From NCBI RefSeq assembly GCF_000711795.1, contig NZ_JONH01000011.1, positions 1-64,000 of the forward strand: DNA of 64,000 bases. Reading direction: 5' to 3'. The notes beneath the pieces are model-generated. The model was not told where the DNA came from, ran no database searches, and saw only the letters and a program-made list of their open reading frames with translations. Both the position numbers and the translations under genes were made by a program. This document shows positions 35,995 to 45,156 of this stretch, piece by piece (within the stretch, counting starts at the first letter, position 1; the number at the start of each line of letters is the position of its first letter). Origin of the DNA: Vibrio pacinii DSM 19139. GTDB lineage: Bacteria > Pseudomonadota > Gammaproteobacteria > Enterobacterales > Vibrionaceae.

Positions 35995-38442
35995 TCAGCC
36001 CAATGCGCCTCGTTCCGAATTGGGCTGTTGACCTGATTGTGACCAAGTGAGCGAAAATACTTCGTCAAGTTTAGCTGAGCTTATTGGCTTGGTGATCACT
36101 TCGCTGCAACCCACTGCCATCATATTTTGTCGAGTCTCTTCAAAGGCATCTGCGGTACATCCGATAATAATAGGCTGAGACGCAAGAGTGAGTTTGGCAA
36201 TCGCTTTTGTGGCTTGAATTCCATCCATAATTGGCATGTGATTGTCCATTAGCACAAAGTCATAAGTGTGTTTTTGTATCTGTTCTAGTGCTTGTAAGCC
36301 ATTTTCTGCCACGTCATACTCGAAGCCTTTCTTCGTTAAGAATCGGCCAAGTACAATCGCATTGACGCGTGTATCTTCAACGATCAACACTGACATTCCC
36401 GTGCCATCAAACGTTTGCTGGATAAGATTGGGCGTTTCAGCTGTACTGTCTGAAATAGAGACAGGAATGCTAACGACAAAAGTGCTGCCTAATGTCAGCA
36501 TGCTATCGACTTTCACCTCACCTTGCATCGCTTTGACTAACTCAGAAATGATCGCCAAACCGAGCCCCGTGCCACCAAAGCGACGGGTGGTATCCGTCTC
36601 GGCTTGGCTGAAAGGGTCAAAAATCAGTGATTGTTTCTCTTGGCTAATCCCGATACCAGTATCTTGCACTGTCATCTCTAACCACACTCCATCGGCTTTC
36701 TTCTTGACCCGTAGATTGAGCGTAATTCCACCTTTGATGGTGAACTTCCATGCATTATTAAGTAGATTTTGCAAGATTTGCATAACGCGCGTCTCATCGG
36801 CCAACAAACGAGTGTGGCTTTCAAAATCGCATTGGCAATCAAAGCTCAGCCCCTTCTCGGCGCACAAGGGCTTATACATTTGAGTCAGTTTGGTGGCAAT
36901 CGCTTGCAGCGAAAAATGGCTTTGTTCAAGCTTGAGCTTTCCCGACTCTATTTTAGAAAAGTCGAGAATATCATTGAGTACCGTTAGCATATGCCGACCG
37001 GAGCTAAGGAAGGTTTCCACATATTCTTGTTGCTCATCATCAATAGCGGTATGTTGCAGCAACTCTCCAACGCCTAAAATACCGTTCATCGGTGTACGCA
37101 ATTCGTGGCTCATTGCCGCAAGAAATTTTGACTTCGCGATATTCGCTGCATTTGCCTCGATGGCTTTTTGCTCCAATGATTCTTGTAATTCAATACGTTG
37201 ACTAATATCACGTTCAACCGCCATAAAACCTTCCAGCTCTCCTTCTTTGTCATAAAGCGGCGTTAAGGCAAGCTCTATCCAATAAATTTCGCCCGACTTC
37301 TTATAGTTCATCAGCTCAAAGAATCCATACTGGCGTTGATCAATCGCACGACGAATTTGTTTGGTGACCTCTTTGTCGGTTCGTTCACCTTGGAGAAAAT
37401 CGCTGGGTTTACGCCCGATGGCCTCACTTTCTTTAAAACCAGTCAATTGTTCGAACGCGCGATTGACCCACACAATGTTAACTTCAAGATCAGTAAATAC
37501 CACGGCATCGCGCATATACTTCACGACTCGCGCTAGACGTGCCGATTCGGCTTCTTTACGTTTGAGCTCGGCCGACTGCATTATCAGTTGTTGCTCAGAG
37601 TGATAAAGGGCCTGAAATGGCGAGACCAACACTTTGCGGCCAAAGACAAACAGCACGACTAAGGCAAATAACGTAGACAACACCATGCCGAAGAAAAGAC
37701 TTTCGATAAAGTCACGTTTGGTATCTGCAACTAAGACCGGAGAATATGAATAGAGCAAGGTAAAGTCGTTACCTTCAATTGGGAACTGCTCAACTGGCCA
37801 CGAATGAGGTGACGTCATGGCCCATGAAAAACGCGACTGCTGCAAGCCAAACCAATACGATGAGTCACTACCGAACCCCTGAAAAAAATCACTTCTATCA
37901 AGAGGAGTGATATAGGCCGCAATCCCTTCTGATAACCCATTATATTTGACCGGTAAGGTAACAATAAGGTAATCACTTTGCTGTTGATTAAACATCGAGC
38001 ATGACACGCTTTCGAGCAAGCGTTCACTCTCTGCGCCACTAACGATAAATTGAGTGACTCTTTGTGGCAGCGCGACTTCGGAGTAGACTTTTTCACCTGC
38101 AAAATCATACACATTAACGAAAGATTGAGCCCCTACAGGCTTAAAACGTGCTAGCTGATCATAAAAAGCCAGCGAATTATCAACACCTTCTAAGACAGCA
38201 CCTAGTAACAACGGATGTTCAACAATATTGGCTAAACGTTCTTTACGCGCATCAAAGTACTCTTTGACATAACGTTCAACCGTTGTGAGCTTACTCTTTA
38301 AACTTTCATTAATGACCAACTCAGCGGTTTGTTGAGCCTGATGCTGAACAAATAGAAGACTGGTCGCTAAAAACACCCCCGCACCAACAACGATGAATAG
38401 AGTAAATAAATGCATGGCGTTTTTTCTATCAAATTTGATCAT
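35995..38442 (-). CDS. Hybrid sensor histidine kinase (LuxQ-like architecture)
   Basis: An 815-aa inner-membrane kinase. Helices at about 12-32 and 247-267 enclose a periplasmic sensor of about 210 residues (dCache-like). A PAS/PAC pair follows at about 300-420, then HisKA with H446 in MSHELRTPMNG, HATPase with NNAWKF, DTGIGIS and GGTGLGLAI, and a receiver with acidic pocket E689-D690 and phosphoacceptor D733 (LMDNHMP). There is no HPt domain, so phosphate would pass to a separate HPt protein, as in LuxQ-LuxU. It starts 9 nt after a periplasmic binding protein gene, which is the likely ligand-sensing partner. Confidence 0.9.
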   Translation of the reverse strand: MIKFDRKNAMHLFTLFIVVGAGVFLATSLLFVQHQAQQTAELVINESLKSKLTTVERYVKEYFDARKERLANIVEHPLLLGAVLEGVDNSLAFYDQLARFKPVGAQSFVNVYDFAGEKVYSEVALPQRVTQFIVSGAESERLLESVSCSMFNQQQSDYLIVTLPVKYNGLSEGIAAYITPLDRSDFFQGFGSDSSYWFGLQQSRFSWAMTSPHSWPVEQFPIEGNDFTLLYSYSPVLVADTKRDFIESLFFGMVLSTLFALVVLFVFGRKVLVSPFQALYHSEQQLIMQSAELKRKEAESARLARVVKYMRDAVVFTDLEVNIVWVNRAFEQLTGFKESEAIGRKPSDFLQGERTDKEVTKQIRRAIDQRQYGFFELMNYKKSGEIYWIELALTPLYDKEGELEGFMAVERDISQRIELQESLEQKAIEANAANIAKSKFLAAMSHELRTPMNGILGVGELLQHTAIDDEQQEYVETFLSSGRHMLTVLNDILDFSKIESGKLKLEQSHFSLQAIATKLTQMYKPLCAEKGLSFDCQCDFESHTRLLADETRVMQILQNLLNNAWKFTIKGGITLNLRVKKKADGVWLEMTVQDTGIGISQEKQSLIFDPFSQAETDTTRRFGGTGLGLAIISELVKAMQGEVKVDSMLTLGSTFVVSIPVSISDSTAETPNLIQQTFDGTGMSVLIVEDTRVNAIVLGRFLTKKGFEYDVAENGLQALEQIQKHTYDFVLMDNHMPIMDGIQATKAIAKLTLASQPIIIGCTADAFEETRQNMMAVGCSEVITKPISSAKLDEVFSLTWSQSGQQPNSERGALG

Positions 38443-38451
38443 CGTGCAGCC

Positions 38452-39672
38452 TTATTGTACATCCGCCAAATTAGACATCAGTTTTACCGCATTGTTTTCA
38501 TCGTAGGAGGCCATGCAATAGTCGGCGGTATTTAGTGCTTCATGAGCATCATAATTATCACGACTGAATAATGAGAATGGCTGACGATACTGCTTGATTA
38601 ACCCTTGTACTGGCGTATCGATGTTTTCCAACGCCTGCTTTAGTGAGCGTCGGTTAACTGCCATATCATCCGTTAACTCAACCTGTTGCGCTGCTTGGAT
38701 GAATATTTTGGTTAAATCATAACCATGAACAAACCCCGCTGGGGCATCAATATTGGGCTCAGCGAACTGTTCTGCAAACAGGCTACTCGCATGAGCAAAG
38801 ACTTGACGACGGAAATCATTCATTTCAGAGCTGTAAAAATTAAAACACGATTGAACAAATCTAAGCCGTGCTTTTTCTCTGATTGGGTAAGGCACATTGG
38901 TCGCAAATTGTCCGCCCGTGATCCCCCAATGACTATAAATAGGTAAAGTGGCACCGAGTTCTGATACCGCTTCAATAATTACTTTTCCTTCACGAGCATT
39001 CGAAACCAGCAATATGCATTCTGCGCCTTCAAGTTGGGCCTCACGAACAATAATCCGCGCGTCTGAAGTCTGAATCCCCCAGTCAAACCACGACGTTTTG
39101 ACCACAGAGTCTATCTCGGGCAGTAAAGCCGTCATGATCGCTTTGTAATTCGATTTTCCCCATCCGGTATTTTCAAGCACTAGATGGGGTTGTTGGCATT
39201 GCTGGTCTAACGCAAAATCAACCAACAGCTTACCGACTTTTGAGTCATCTACAGAGAGGCGAAAAACAAAGTTGTTTTCACCATCAGGGTAGCGCGTGAT
39301 TGGCGTGCCGGCCGCCCAAGGTACTAACGTTAAGATCTCTGATTGGTTGATATAGTCGCGATACTTAATTAAAGGTGGAGAGTGTATGCCAGCAACAAAA
39401 GCGATTGCGTTAGGGTCATCGAGAAAGCGCTGCATATTTTTTTTACTGCGCTTGACGTTGCCTCGATGGTCGGTAGTAACAAATTCGACCGCAATACCGT
39501 TAAGCTTGTTGTCTACTTCAGAGAAGGCGACCTTGACACCTTGCTCGATAGCCCGAGCCGATGCAAAATGTCCAGTACGATCCGCATCGAGATAAATTTT
39601 TAACACCTCAGGGGTCGCCATCGCACTGTGACCAAACGACATCAGCAACAACACAAGCGCGTATCGAATCAT
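38452..39672 (-). CDS. Periplasmic ligand-binding protein paired with the hybrid kinase
   Basis: A 406-aa type I periplasmic binding protein, similar to branched-chain amino acid/amide binding proteins (Peripla_BP_6). A signal peptide ends near GHSAMATPE. The fold is shown by IEQGVKVAFSEVDNKLNG, DPNAIAFVAGIHSPP, the phrase LTLVPWAAGTPITRYPDGENNFVFRL and ILLVSNAREGKVIIEAVSELG. No permease or ATPase genes are nearby; instead the next gene, 9 nt away, is a hybrid kinase. A sensory role like LuxP is more likely than transport; the ligand is unknown. Confidence 0.85.
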   Translation of the reverse strand: MIRYALVLLLMSFGHSAMATPEVLKIYLDADRTGHFASARAIEQGVKVAFSEVDNKLNGIAVEFVTTDHRGNVKRSKKNMQRFLDDPNAIAFVAGIHSPPLIKYRDYINQSEILTLVPWAAGTPITRYPDGENNFVFRLSVDDSKVGKLLVDFALDQQCQQPHLVLENTGWGKSNYKAIMTALLPEIDSVVKTSWFDWGIQTSDARIIVREAQLEGAECILLVSNAREGKVIIEAVSELGATLPIYSHWGITGGQFATNVPYPIREKARLRFVQSCFNFYSSEMNDFRRQVFAHASSLFAEQFAEPNIDAPAGFVHGYDLTKIFIQAAQQVELTDDMAVNRRSLKQALENIDTPVQGLIKQYRQPFSLFSRDNYDAHEALNTADYCMASYDENNAVKLMSNLADVQ

Positions 39673-39791
39673 GTTTATACCTAACCTTTGAATAATAGCT
39701 ATATCATTAGCTTAGGAGAGTAAGGGCGAATTTCCAGTTTACTCGCGATTGGTTGCATTTCGTCAAACAAGACGCCAGTGCTGTTTTCACT

Positions 39792-41252
39792 TTACTCAAC
39801 CTCACTCACCACCTTAGGGATGTAACACTGATGCTGCTCGGAATAGACAAACTGCAATGCATTTTTGATCGCTGTTATCTTGTCGTTATCATAGTGGGAG
39901 ACATAAAGCAGTTGAGATAGATTCTCACGTGCCACCAGCTCTAAGGTATTTTTTACCAATCGGCGACCAAGATAATCAAGCCCTTGATATGGCTCATCCA
40001 CAATCAACAATGCAGGTTGTTTAACAATAGCTCGAGCAATCAGTAATAGCCTTTGCTGGCCATATTCTAAGCTTTTAAAAGGCCTCTTGGCGTAATCAGA
40101 CATGTGCAAAATCGCTAACCACTCCTGCGCTATCTGAATCTGTTTTTTACTCGGTTGTTGATACAAACCAATTGAGTCATAAAAACCTGATAAGATCACC
40201 TCTATGGCACGACAACTGACCCGATATTGTAAATGGAGCGCCGAAGAGACCATGCCAATGTGCTTTTTGATCTCCCAAATCGACTCACCTGAGCCGCGCT
40301 TGTTACCAAAGATATCAATGTCGTTGGAGTAACACTGCGGATGGTCACCAAAGATCATGCCAAGTAAGGTACTTTTCCCGCAACCGTTCGGTCCTTTCAC
40401 CTGCCAGTGTTGACCGTTATCGATACGCCAATTTAGGCCAGTAAAAACGGTTTTATCACTATAGACAACCTGACCTTGACGTATTTCGAACAGCGGATCA
40501 GCAAAGTGCTGCGCATGTTGATAACGCTGAATAAGCGCCAGCATTTGTTCACTTTGTTGTTGCGACTGCGCCTTAATTTGAGAAATGATCGGATGAGATT
40601 GCCAACTTTGCTTATCCATGATGCTTTCAAGTTTGCCATGATTAAACAGCGCAATTTTCTCAATCCAGTCGGGAAAGTCCTCTTCGCGGTTAAAGGTGAC
40701 AATCATTTGCGTGGTTTTCGCCAGTGCAGTCAGGTAGCGAGCAAGTGCAGCGCGGTGCTCAACATCAAGACCGCTAAAAGGGTTATCTAAAACAATCAAT
40801 TCTGGTTGAGTGGCCAGTGCACGTGCGAGCATCACTCTGCGTGTTTCACCTGTCGATAGCACCCGAAAACCACTGTCAGCCAGATGGGTTAAGTCAAGAT
40901 CGATGATTAACTGCTCGGTCAATGCCGATGAGTCACATTGGGCCAGAATCAATTGATAAACCGACGTTCCAGTATCAATTTTGTCGATAAAGTCAGTATC
41001 GTCATGAGCAATTTCATCATCGAGCAAGCGCTGCTGTTCGACGAGTGAGACTTGAGCAACCTTGTTTGTCGCCAAGGTTAACTGCGGGCTCGACTCGTTG
41101 ATCTCACCACAAAGCAGTGAGCCCAATAGCGATCCAATATCACCTTCGGTGCTAAAAACTGCCCACGACTCCCCTTTGGCAATATCCCATTGTTCGATGT
41201 TAAGCTGATTGGCGCTCAACTCAATGTTCAGTTGTTGAATACTGATTTGCAT
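39792..41252 (-). CDS. modF: Double ABC-ATPase of the ModF type with a degenerate first domain
   Basis: A 486-aa soluble protein with two ABC ATPase domains, as in ModF. The second is complete: Walker A GPNGCGKST (287-295), signature LEYGQQ and Walker B LLIVDEP (415-421). The first keeps a signature LSTGE (132-136), but its Walker A region reads STEGDIGSL (34-42), lacking Lys-Ser/Thr, and its Walker B ends LDN rather than LDE. It is therefore probably asymmetric, with one working site. The molybdate link of ModF is not well proven and no mod genes are nearby. Confidence 0.8.
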   Translation of the reverse strand: MQISIQQLNIELSANQLNIEQWDIAKGESWAVFSTEGDIGSLLGSLLCGEINESSPQLTLATNKVAQVSLVEQQRLLDDEIAHDDTDFIDKIDTGTSVYQLILAQCDSSALTEQLIIDLDLTHLADSGFRVLSTGETRRVMLARALATQPELIVLDNPFSGLDVEHRAALARYLTALAKTTQMIVTFNREEDFPDWIEKIALFNHGKLESIMDKQSWQSHPIISQIKAQSQQQSEQMLALIQRYQHAQHFADPLFEIRQGQVVYSDKTVFTGLNWRIDNGQHWQVKGPNGCGKSTLLGMIFGDHPQCYSNDIDIFGNKRGSGESIWEIKKHIGMVSSALHLQYRVSCRAIEVILSGFYDSIGLYQQPSKKQIQIAQEWLAILHMSDYAKRPFKSLEYGQQRLLLIARAIVKQPALLIVDEPYQGLDYLGRRLVKNTLELVARENLSQLLYVSHYDNDKITAIKNALQFVYSEQHQCYIPKVVSEVE

Positions 41253-41367
41253 AGCTAGATTTGCCTACCTTGTCGTCATTAATGGTCGATTAATCAAGTT
41301 ACTGCAAAGCGAGGCTCGGTGCGATCAACAAATAACAAACTGTGAACTTTAACGTGACAACGCTCTC

Positions 41368-42237
41368 TTAGGCATACTGCTTAACAAAATCAATAAACGT
41401 CTTATCTGCAATCGATAAATATCCATCCCGTCGCCATGCTAAAGCCAAGTCAATTTTTACCGCGGGCGAAAAAGGAATGCCAACGACGTCTTTCTCATGC
41501 TGAGTCACTAACTCTAGTAGCGCGGTAATCGCGAATTCATGCTTAACAATACTCAAAATCATCGGCAATAAGTTGGTTTCGAAAGAGAACTGCATCTCTT
41601 TGCCGCATAACTTGGCCTGATTCTCGATAAAATTGCGATGGAAATAGCCGGGTTTGAACATCACTAACTCGTGGTCGAAGAAGTCATCAAACGTCACCGT
41701 GTCTTGTTGGCAAAACGGGTGCTCTTTGGCGACAACCGCCACCATCTCCGCTTGGAATAAATGATCGGTTTCTAGATCCACAGGTACATTTTCATCATCG
41801 ATCACCCCAATATCGAGCTCACCATTAAGTAACATTTGGCGAATATCTCGCGTCCCGGCATCGACTAATGTTAAGCGTAAGTTGGGATAACGGCTTTTAA
41901 ACGCCATTAATACCTCTGGAAAAAAATAAGAACCCATCATGCTTGGAGCGCCCAGTCTCACTTCTCCTTTTTCCAGCCCTTTCAACTCATCAATCGCCAA
42001 CTGGGCGTCTTCAAGCTGCTGCACCACTCGTTTAGCATGTTCAAACAGCACCAGCCCTTCACGGGTCAGTGACACTTTGCGATCTTCACGTCGAAATAGC
42101 GCAACACCCAAGTTTTGCTCCAACTTCTTAATTGAAATGCTTAAAGCCGGTTGGGCGATATGCAACGCTTTCGCCGCTTGAGTAAAATGTTGTAACTCAG
42201 CAACAGCAACGAAATGGCGTAATTGTTTTGAATCCAT
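41368..42237 (-). CDS. LysR-family transcriptional regulator
   Basis: A 289-aa LysR regulator with the usual N-terminal helix-turn-helix (LRHFVAVAELQHFTQAAKALHIAQPALSISIKKLEQNLG) and a two-lobe effector domain. It is divergent from an MFS transporter gene with a 103-bp shared AT-rich promoter that includes ATATATATCGGTATGATAT-type dyads, so it probably controls that transporter and itself. Effector unknown. Confidence 0.9.
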   Translation of the reverse strand: MDSKQLRHFVAVAELQHFTQAAKALHIAQPALSISIKKLEQNLGVALFRREDRKVSLTREGLVLFEHAKRVVQQLEDAQLAIDELKGLEKGEVRLGAPSMMGSYFFPEVLMAFKSRYPNLRLTLVDAGTRDIRQMLLNGELDIGVIDDENVPVDLETDHLFQAEMVAVVAKEHPFCQQDTVTFDDFFDHELVMFKPGYFHRNFIENQAKLCGKEMQFSFETNLLPMILSIVKHEFAITALLELVTQHEKDVVGIPFSPAVKIDLALAWRRDGYLSIADKTFIDFVKQYA

Positions 42238-42340
42238 TATCTTAATAACAAATATATATCGGTATGATATTTTTAATATATTTTATATATCATCATAAAA
42301 TTGATAATTTGCTCACATAACCTACAAACCGTGCAGTTTT

Positions 42341-43585
42341 ATGATTGAACTCGCTAGCCCTCAATATCGACGCGTGACTTACAGCCTAGCGCTAGGATCG
42401 TTTATTGTTTTCTGTAATCTCTATCTTTTTCAACCGATGTTGCCCTACATGGCGGTCCATTTTTCGGTTTCAGAAACTCAAGTAAACTGGATTTTTGCGG
42501 CAAGTACGCTGGCTTTATCGGTTTGTTTAGTGCCTTGGGCGGTCGCCTCTGAATCCATTGGACGACGCCGCGTCATGCTGTTGGGTTTAATCGCTATGCC
42601 GCTGATAGGGTTGGCAATGCTGGTAAGTGACTCACTGGTAGCAATGGTCATGCTGCGTGCGCTTATGGGAGTCGCTCTTGCCGCATTTGCCTCCGTTGCC
42701 GTCGCTTACATGGTCGAAGAGCTGTCAGAAAAAGCCTTTAGCCAAGCGATCGGTGGTTACATTGCCGCCAACTCACTTGGCGGGATCACCGGGCGAATTG
42801 TTGGTGGCTCACTGACTGATGCTTTGGGCTGGCAACAAGCCGTCATCAGCATGGCGATATTCTCTTTTGTCGCCACGTTGGTGGTGATGGTTAGCCTGCC
42901 CAAGCAAAAAAACTTTACCCCGCAACGAGGGATGCTGCGCTACCACAACCGCGCATTAGTCAAACATCTACAAAACCGTACTATCTGGCTGGCGATGCTG
43001 TTAGGCGGGGTCAACTTTGCGCTATTTGTTAACCTTTATTCGGTGATGGGATTTCGCTTGGTCGCGGATCCGCACAACCTTCCTATTGGTTTAGCCTCGC
43101 TGATTTTCTTGTGCTATTTAGCCGGTACGCTCAGTTCGAAACTCACCTCAGTGTGGCGTAAAAGTCATAACAGCGTATCAGGCATGGCCACTGGTAGCGT
43201 GATAAGTTTGCTCGGTATGGTTATCGCTTATATCGATTCACTCGCGTTTATGATGTTAGGCTTGTTGCTGATTAGTTTTGGCGCTTTCTTCACTCATACC
43301 CTCGCTTACGCATGGGTAAGTCAGAAGGCAACCCACGCCAAAGCCACCGCAACTGCGCTCTATCTGGTTCACTATTATATCGGCGGCAGTATCGGAGGGT
43401 TTTTCCTGCTTTACTGCTGGCAACACGGAGGATGGGGCTACGTGATACTTGGCGGCAGCGCTCTATACGCGATGATATTCATCTTGTGCCGCTTGCTAAA
43501 AAATTGCGAAAATCGCTCTTTGCTAACACCGCAACAACCAGATTCTGCTATTCTTGCGCCAAATACTAATTGGGAAGCAAAATGA
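42341..43585 (+). CDS. MFS transporter (YnfM-like)
   Basis: A 414-aa major facilitator with 12 hydrophobic segments. The loop 2-3 motif is ESIGRRRVMLLG and the second-half equivalents are weaker, as in the YnfM group (YnfM-like arabinose/drug-type exporters). The local LysR gene is divergent and the DUF1415 gene overlaps its stop (ATGA), so translation of the two is coupled. Substrate unknown. Confidence 0.88.
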   Translation: MIELASPQYRRVTYSLALGSFIVFCNLYLFQPMLPYMAVHFSVSETQVNWIFAASTLALSVCLVPWAVASESIGRRRVMLLGLIAMPLIGLAMLVSDSLVAMVMLRALMGVALAAFASVAVAYMVEELSEKAFSQAIGGYIAANSLGGITGRIVGGSLTDALGWQQAVISMAIFSFVATLVVMVSLPKQKNFTPQRGMLRYHNRALVKHLQNRTIWLAMLLGGVNFALFVNLYSVMGFRLVADPHNLPIGLASLIFLCYLAGTLSSKLTSVWRKSHNSVSGMATGSVISLLGMVIAYIDSLAFMMLGLLLISFGAFFTHTLAYAWVSQKATHAKATATALYLVHYYIGGSIGGFFLLYCWQHGGWGYVILGGSALYAMIFILCRLLKNCENRSLLTPQQPDSAILAPNTNWEAK

Positions 43586-44154
43586 CAGACCCACGCTCAA
43601 TTCAAGATGATCATCAGCACGTTGAAGCGGCTGTATCTCAGTGGCTAAACGACGTCGTGATCGGACTCAACCTGTGCCCTTTTGCGGCCAAACCGCAACG
43701 AAACAAGCAGATTAAAATTTTTGTCAGTGAGGCCTGCGACGAGGAGACGTTACTCAACGATATCTTGACTCAGCTATTAGAGCTTGAATCGAGCTCAGCG
43801 CAGCAATTAGAAACCACTTTAGTTGCTGTACCGAATATGCTCAGTGACTTCTATGACTACAATCTGTTTATTGACTGGATTGAGGCATTAATCCGCCAAC
43901 AAGAGTGGGACGGTATTTTCCAACTTGCGACTTTTCACCCTGATTATTGCTTTGGCGGCGCCCAGCCCGAAGACGATGAAAATCTAACCAATCGCTCACC
44001 TTACCCGGTGTTTCATTTGATTCGCGAAGAGAGTATGGAGCGAGTCCTCAAGCACTACCCAAACCCTGAGGCGATTCCTGACACCAATATCGCAAGAGTC
44101 GAATCACTGACTGCACAAGAGCGCCGCAAGCTGTTTCCGTATCTATTTAGTTAA
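43582..44154 (+). CDS. DUF1415 family protein
   Basis: A 190-aa soluble protein of the DUF1415 family: it has VSQWLNDVVIGLNLCPFAAKP near the start and the conserved phrase FQLATFHPDYCFGG, then LTNRSPYPVFHLIREESMERV. The ATG at 43582 overlaps the MFS stop; an upstream in-frame TTG at 43570 is less likely because GGGAAG sits right before the ATG. Function is not established. Confidence 0.82.
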   Translation: MTDPRSIQDDHQHVEAAVSQWLNDVVIGLNLCPFAAKPQRNKQIKIFVSEACDEETLLNDILTQLLELESSSAQQLETTLVAVPNMLSDFYDYNLFIDWIEALIRQQEWDGIFQLATFHPDYCFGGAQPEDDENLTNRSPYPVFHLIREESMERVLKHYPNPEAIPDTNIARVESLTAQERRKLFPYLFS

Positions 44155-44235
44155 TATTCTCATCGGCCAATAGCGAGAGCAGTGATGCTTTGGTAATATT
44201 GGCCCACTCTATTTTGTTACCCAGGTTAATTGGAT

Positions 44236-44811
44236 ATGCACCTTTCAAAACTGACCACCAATATTTTTAATCATCTTTATCGCGACATTACTGAATTCCG
44301 GAGTACGTTTGATCTCCCTGTCGCGTCACCTGAAAGCTTGGATGACAAAGCAGACACTCTGCACACCTCTCTTGCGATTGAAGAACTTACCGAACTGGCC
44401 GAAGCTGACTGTAAATCAGAGCAAGCGGATGCTATCGTCGATAGCGTGTATGTGTTGATGGGCCGTCTGGTTCACCTCGGTAACGACAAAATCGAAGACA
44501 ACGAGGCGATCAACTACTTAATCGATCTGTTACTCAACGTTGCAGCCAATCGTGAGATTGATTTTATTTCGTGTTGGGATGAAGTACATTCGAGCAATAT
44601 GAGTAAAGTATGCCGTAACGAGCAAGAGTATGCCGATACCGAAGCACATTATGCCCAGCAAGGTATTAAGTTGATGGCAGTACAAAAAGGCGATTACATC
44701 ATTGCTAAATGTGCTGAGGATTTTGTCTCTGAAGGCAAAACCATTCGTCAGGGCAAAGTGTTAAAATCGGTTTACTACCGCCCGGCAGACCTTGCGCCAC
44801 TAACAAAATAA
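44236..44811 (+). CDS. MazG-like nucleoside triphosphate pyrophosphohydrolase
   Basis: A 191-aa all-alpha NTP pyrophosphatase of the MazG/PRA-PH superfamily (DR2231-like group). The metal-binding helices are visible as LAIEELTELAEAD (EExxE) and then QADAIVDSVYVLMG (D-x3-D), with the usual spacing. It probably cleans up modified or excess nucleotides. It starts at the ATG two codons after an in-frame TTG, with CCAGG as ribosome site. Confidence 0.78.
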   Translation: MHLSKLTTNIFNHLYRDITEFRSTFDLPVASPESLDDKADTLHTSLAIEELTELAEADCKSEQADAIVDSVYVLMGRLVHLGNDKIEDNEAINYLIDLLLNVAANREIDFISCWDEVHSSNMSKVCRNEQEYADTEAHYAQQGIKLMAVQKGDYIIAKCAEDFVSEGKTIRQGKVLKSVYYRPADLAPLTK

Positions 44812-44824
44812 GTAAATCTTAGAT

Positions 44825-44860
44825 AAAAAGACGCCACCTTTGGTTACCCTCAGGTGGCGT
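44825..44860 (-). terminator. Minus-strand terminator ending the candidate sRNA
   Basis: A 9-bp perfect stem, 44831-44839 with 44852-44860, around a 12-nt loop. Only the minus-strand reading has the T tract (CTTTTT), so it ends leftward transcription, not the pyrophosphatase gene on its left. Confidence 0.7.
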
Positions 44861-44971
44861 AAGCTGCCATAGTCAAAACATAAACATGACTTCATCAATC
44901 TTTCACTGACTGCCCACCTAAATTAGCAGCAGCTAAGACCAAATCCGCCTAACAAGAACGAGAATGTATCC
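44825..44971 (-). ncRNA. Candidate sigma-54-dependent small RNA (novel)
   Basis: The predicted transcript starts about 12 nt after the -12 element and ends in a hairpin with a 9-bp perfect stem (ACGCCACCT/AGGTGGCGT) and a CTTTTT tail on the minus strand, so it would be near 147 nt. I see no reading frame with a ribosome site; the only ATG frame, from about 44904, runs into the terminator stem. It does not contain the Qrr core or the Spot 42 sequence as I know them. Existence is inferred from promoter plus terminator. Confidence 0.5.
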
Positions 44972-44982
44972 CTTATACTATT

Positions 44983-45025
44983 GCCAATTACGTGCCAGTT
45001 TTTAAAATAATTTAAATCGTTGATT
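44983..45025 (-). promoter_or_regulatory. Sigma-54 promoter with upstream IHF site
   Basis: On the minus strand CTGGCACGTAATTGGCA (TGGCAC-N5-TGGC) has GG and GC at the exact -24/-12 spacing; it differs from the TTGC consensus only by one base. Further upstream, 45013-45025 reads AATCAACGATTTA on the minus strand, a perfect match to the IHF consensus WATCAANNNNTTR. Such promoters need an enhancer-binding activator, whose site I could not identify. Confidence 0.6.
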
Positions 45026-45156
45026 TTAAAGTAACTTTATCTTTTTCCCTTCACTACCTGCCGCTATACGTGATCGATAAAAGTGCAGCGCGCACCAATA
45101 TAATCCCTATCATGTAATCCTTACAGAGATGCTAAGTAACGGCTTAGCAGCAAGAT

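Larger units (their letters stand above)
44812..45156. other. 345-bp gene-free gap holding a candidate sRNA locus
   Basis: No protein gene is supported here. On the minus strand, from right to left, it contains a GCTAAG/CTTAGC hairpin after btuD (45133-45150), an AT-rich block with an IHF consensus, a sigma-54 promoter, about 147 nt of unassigned sequence and a terminator. These parts are described separately. Confidence 0.6.

Noticed and set aside
44825..44971. Assignment of the candidate sRNA as a Qrr
   Set aside because: The conserved Qrr core and its terminal loops are absent, and the gene is not next to luxO.
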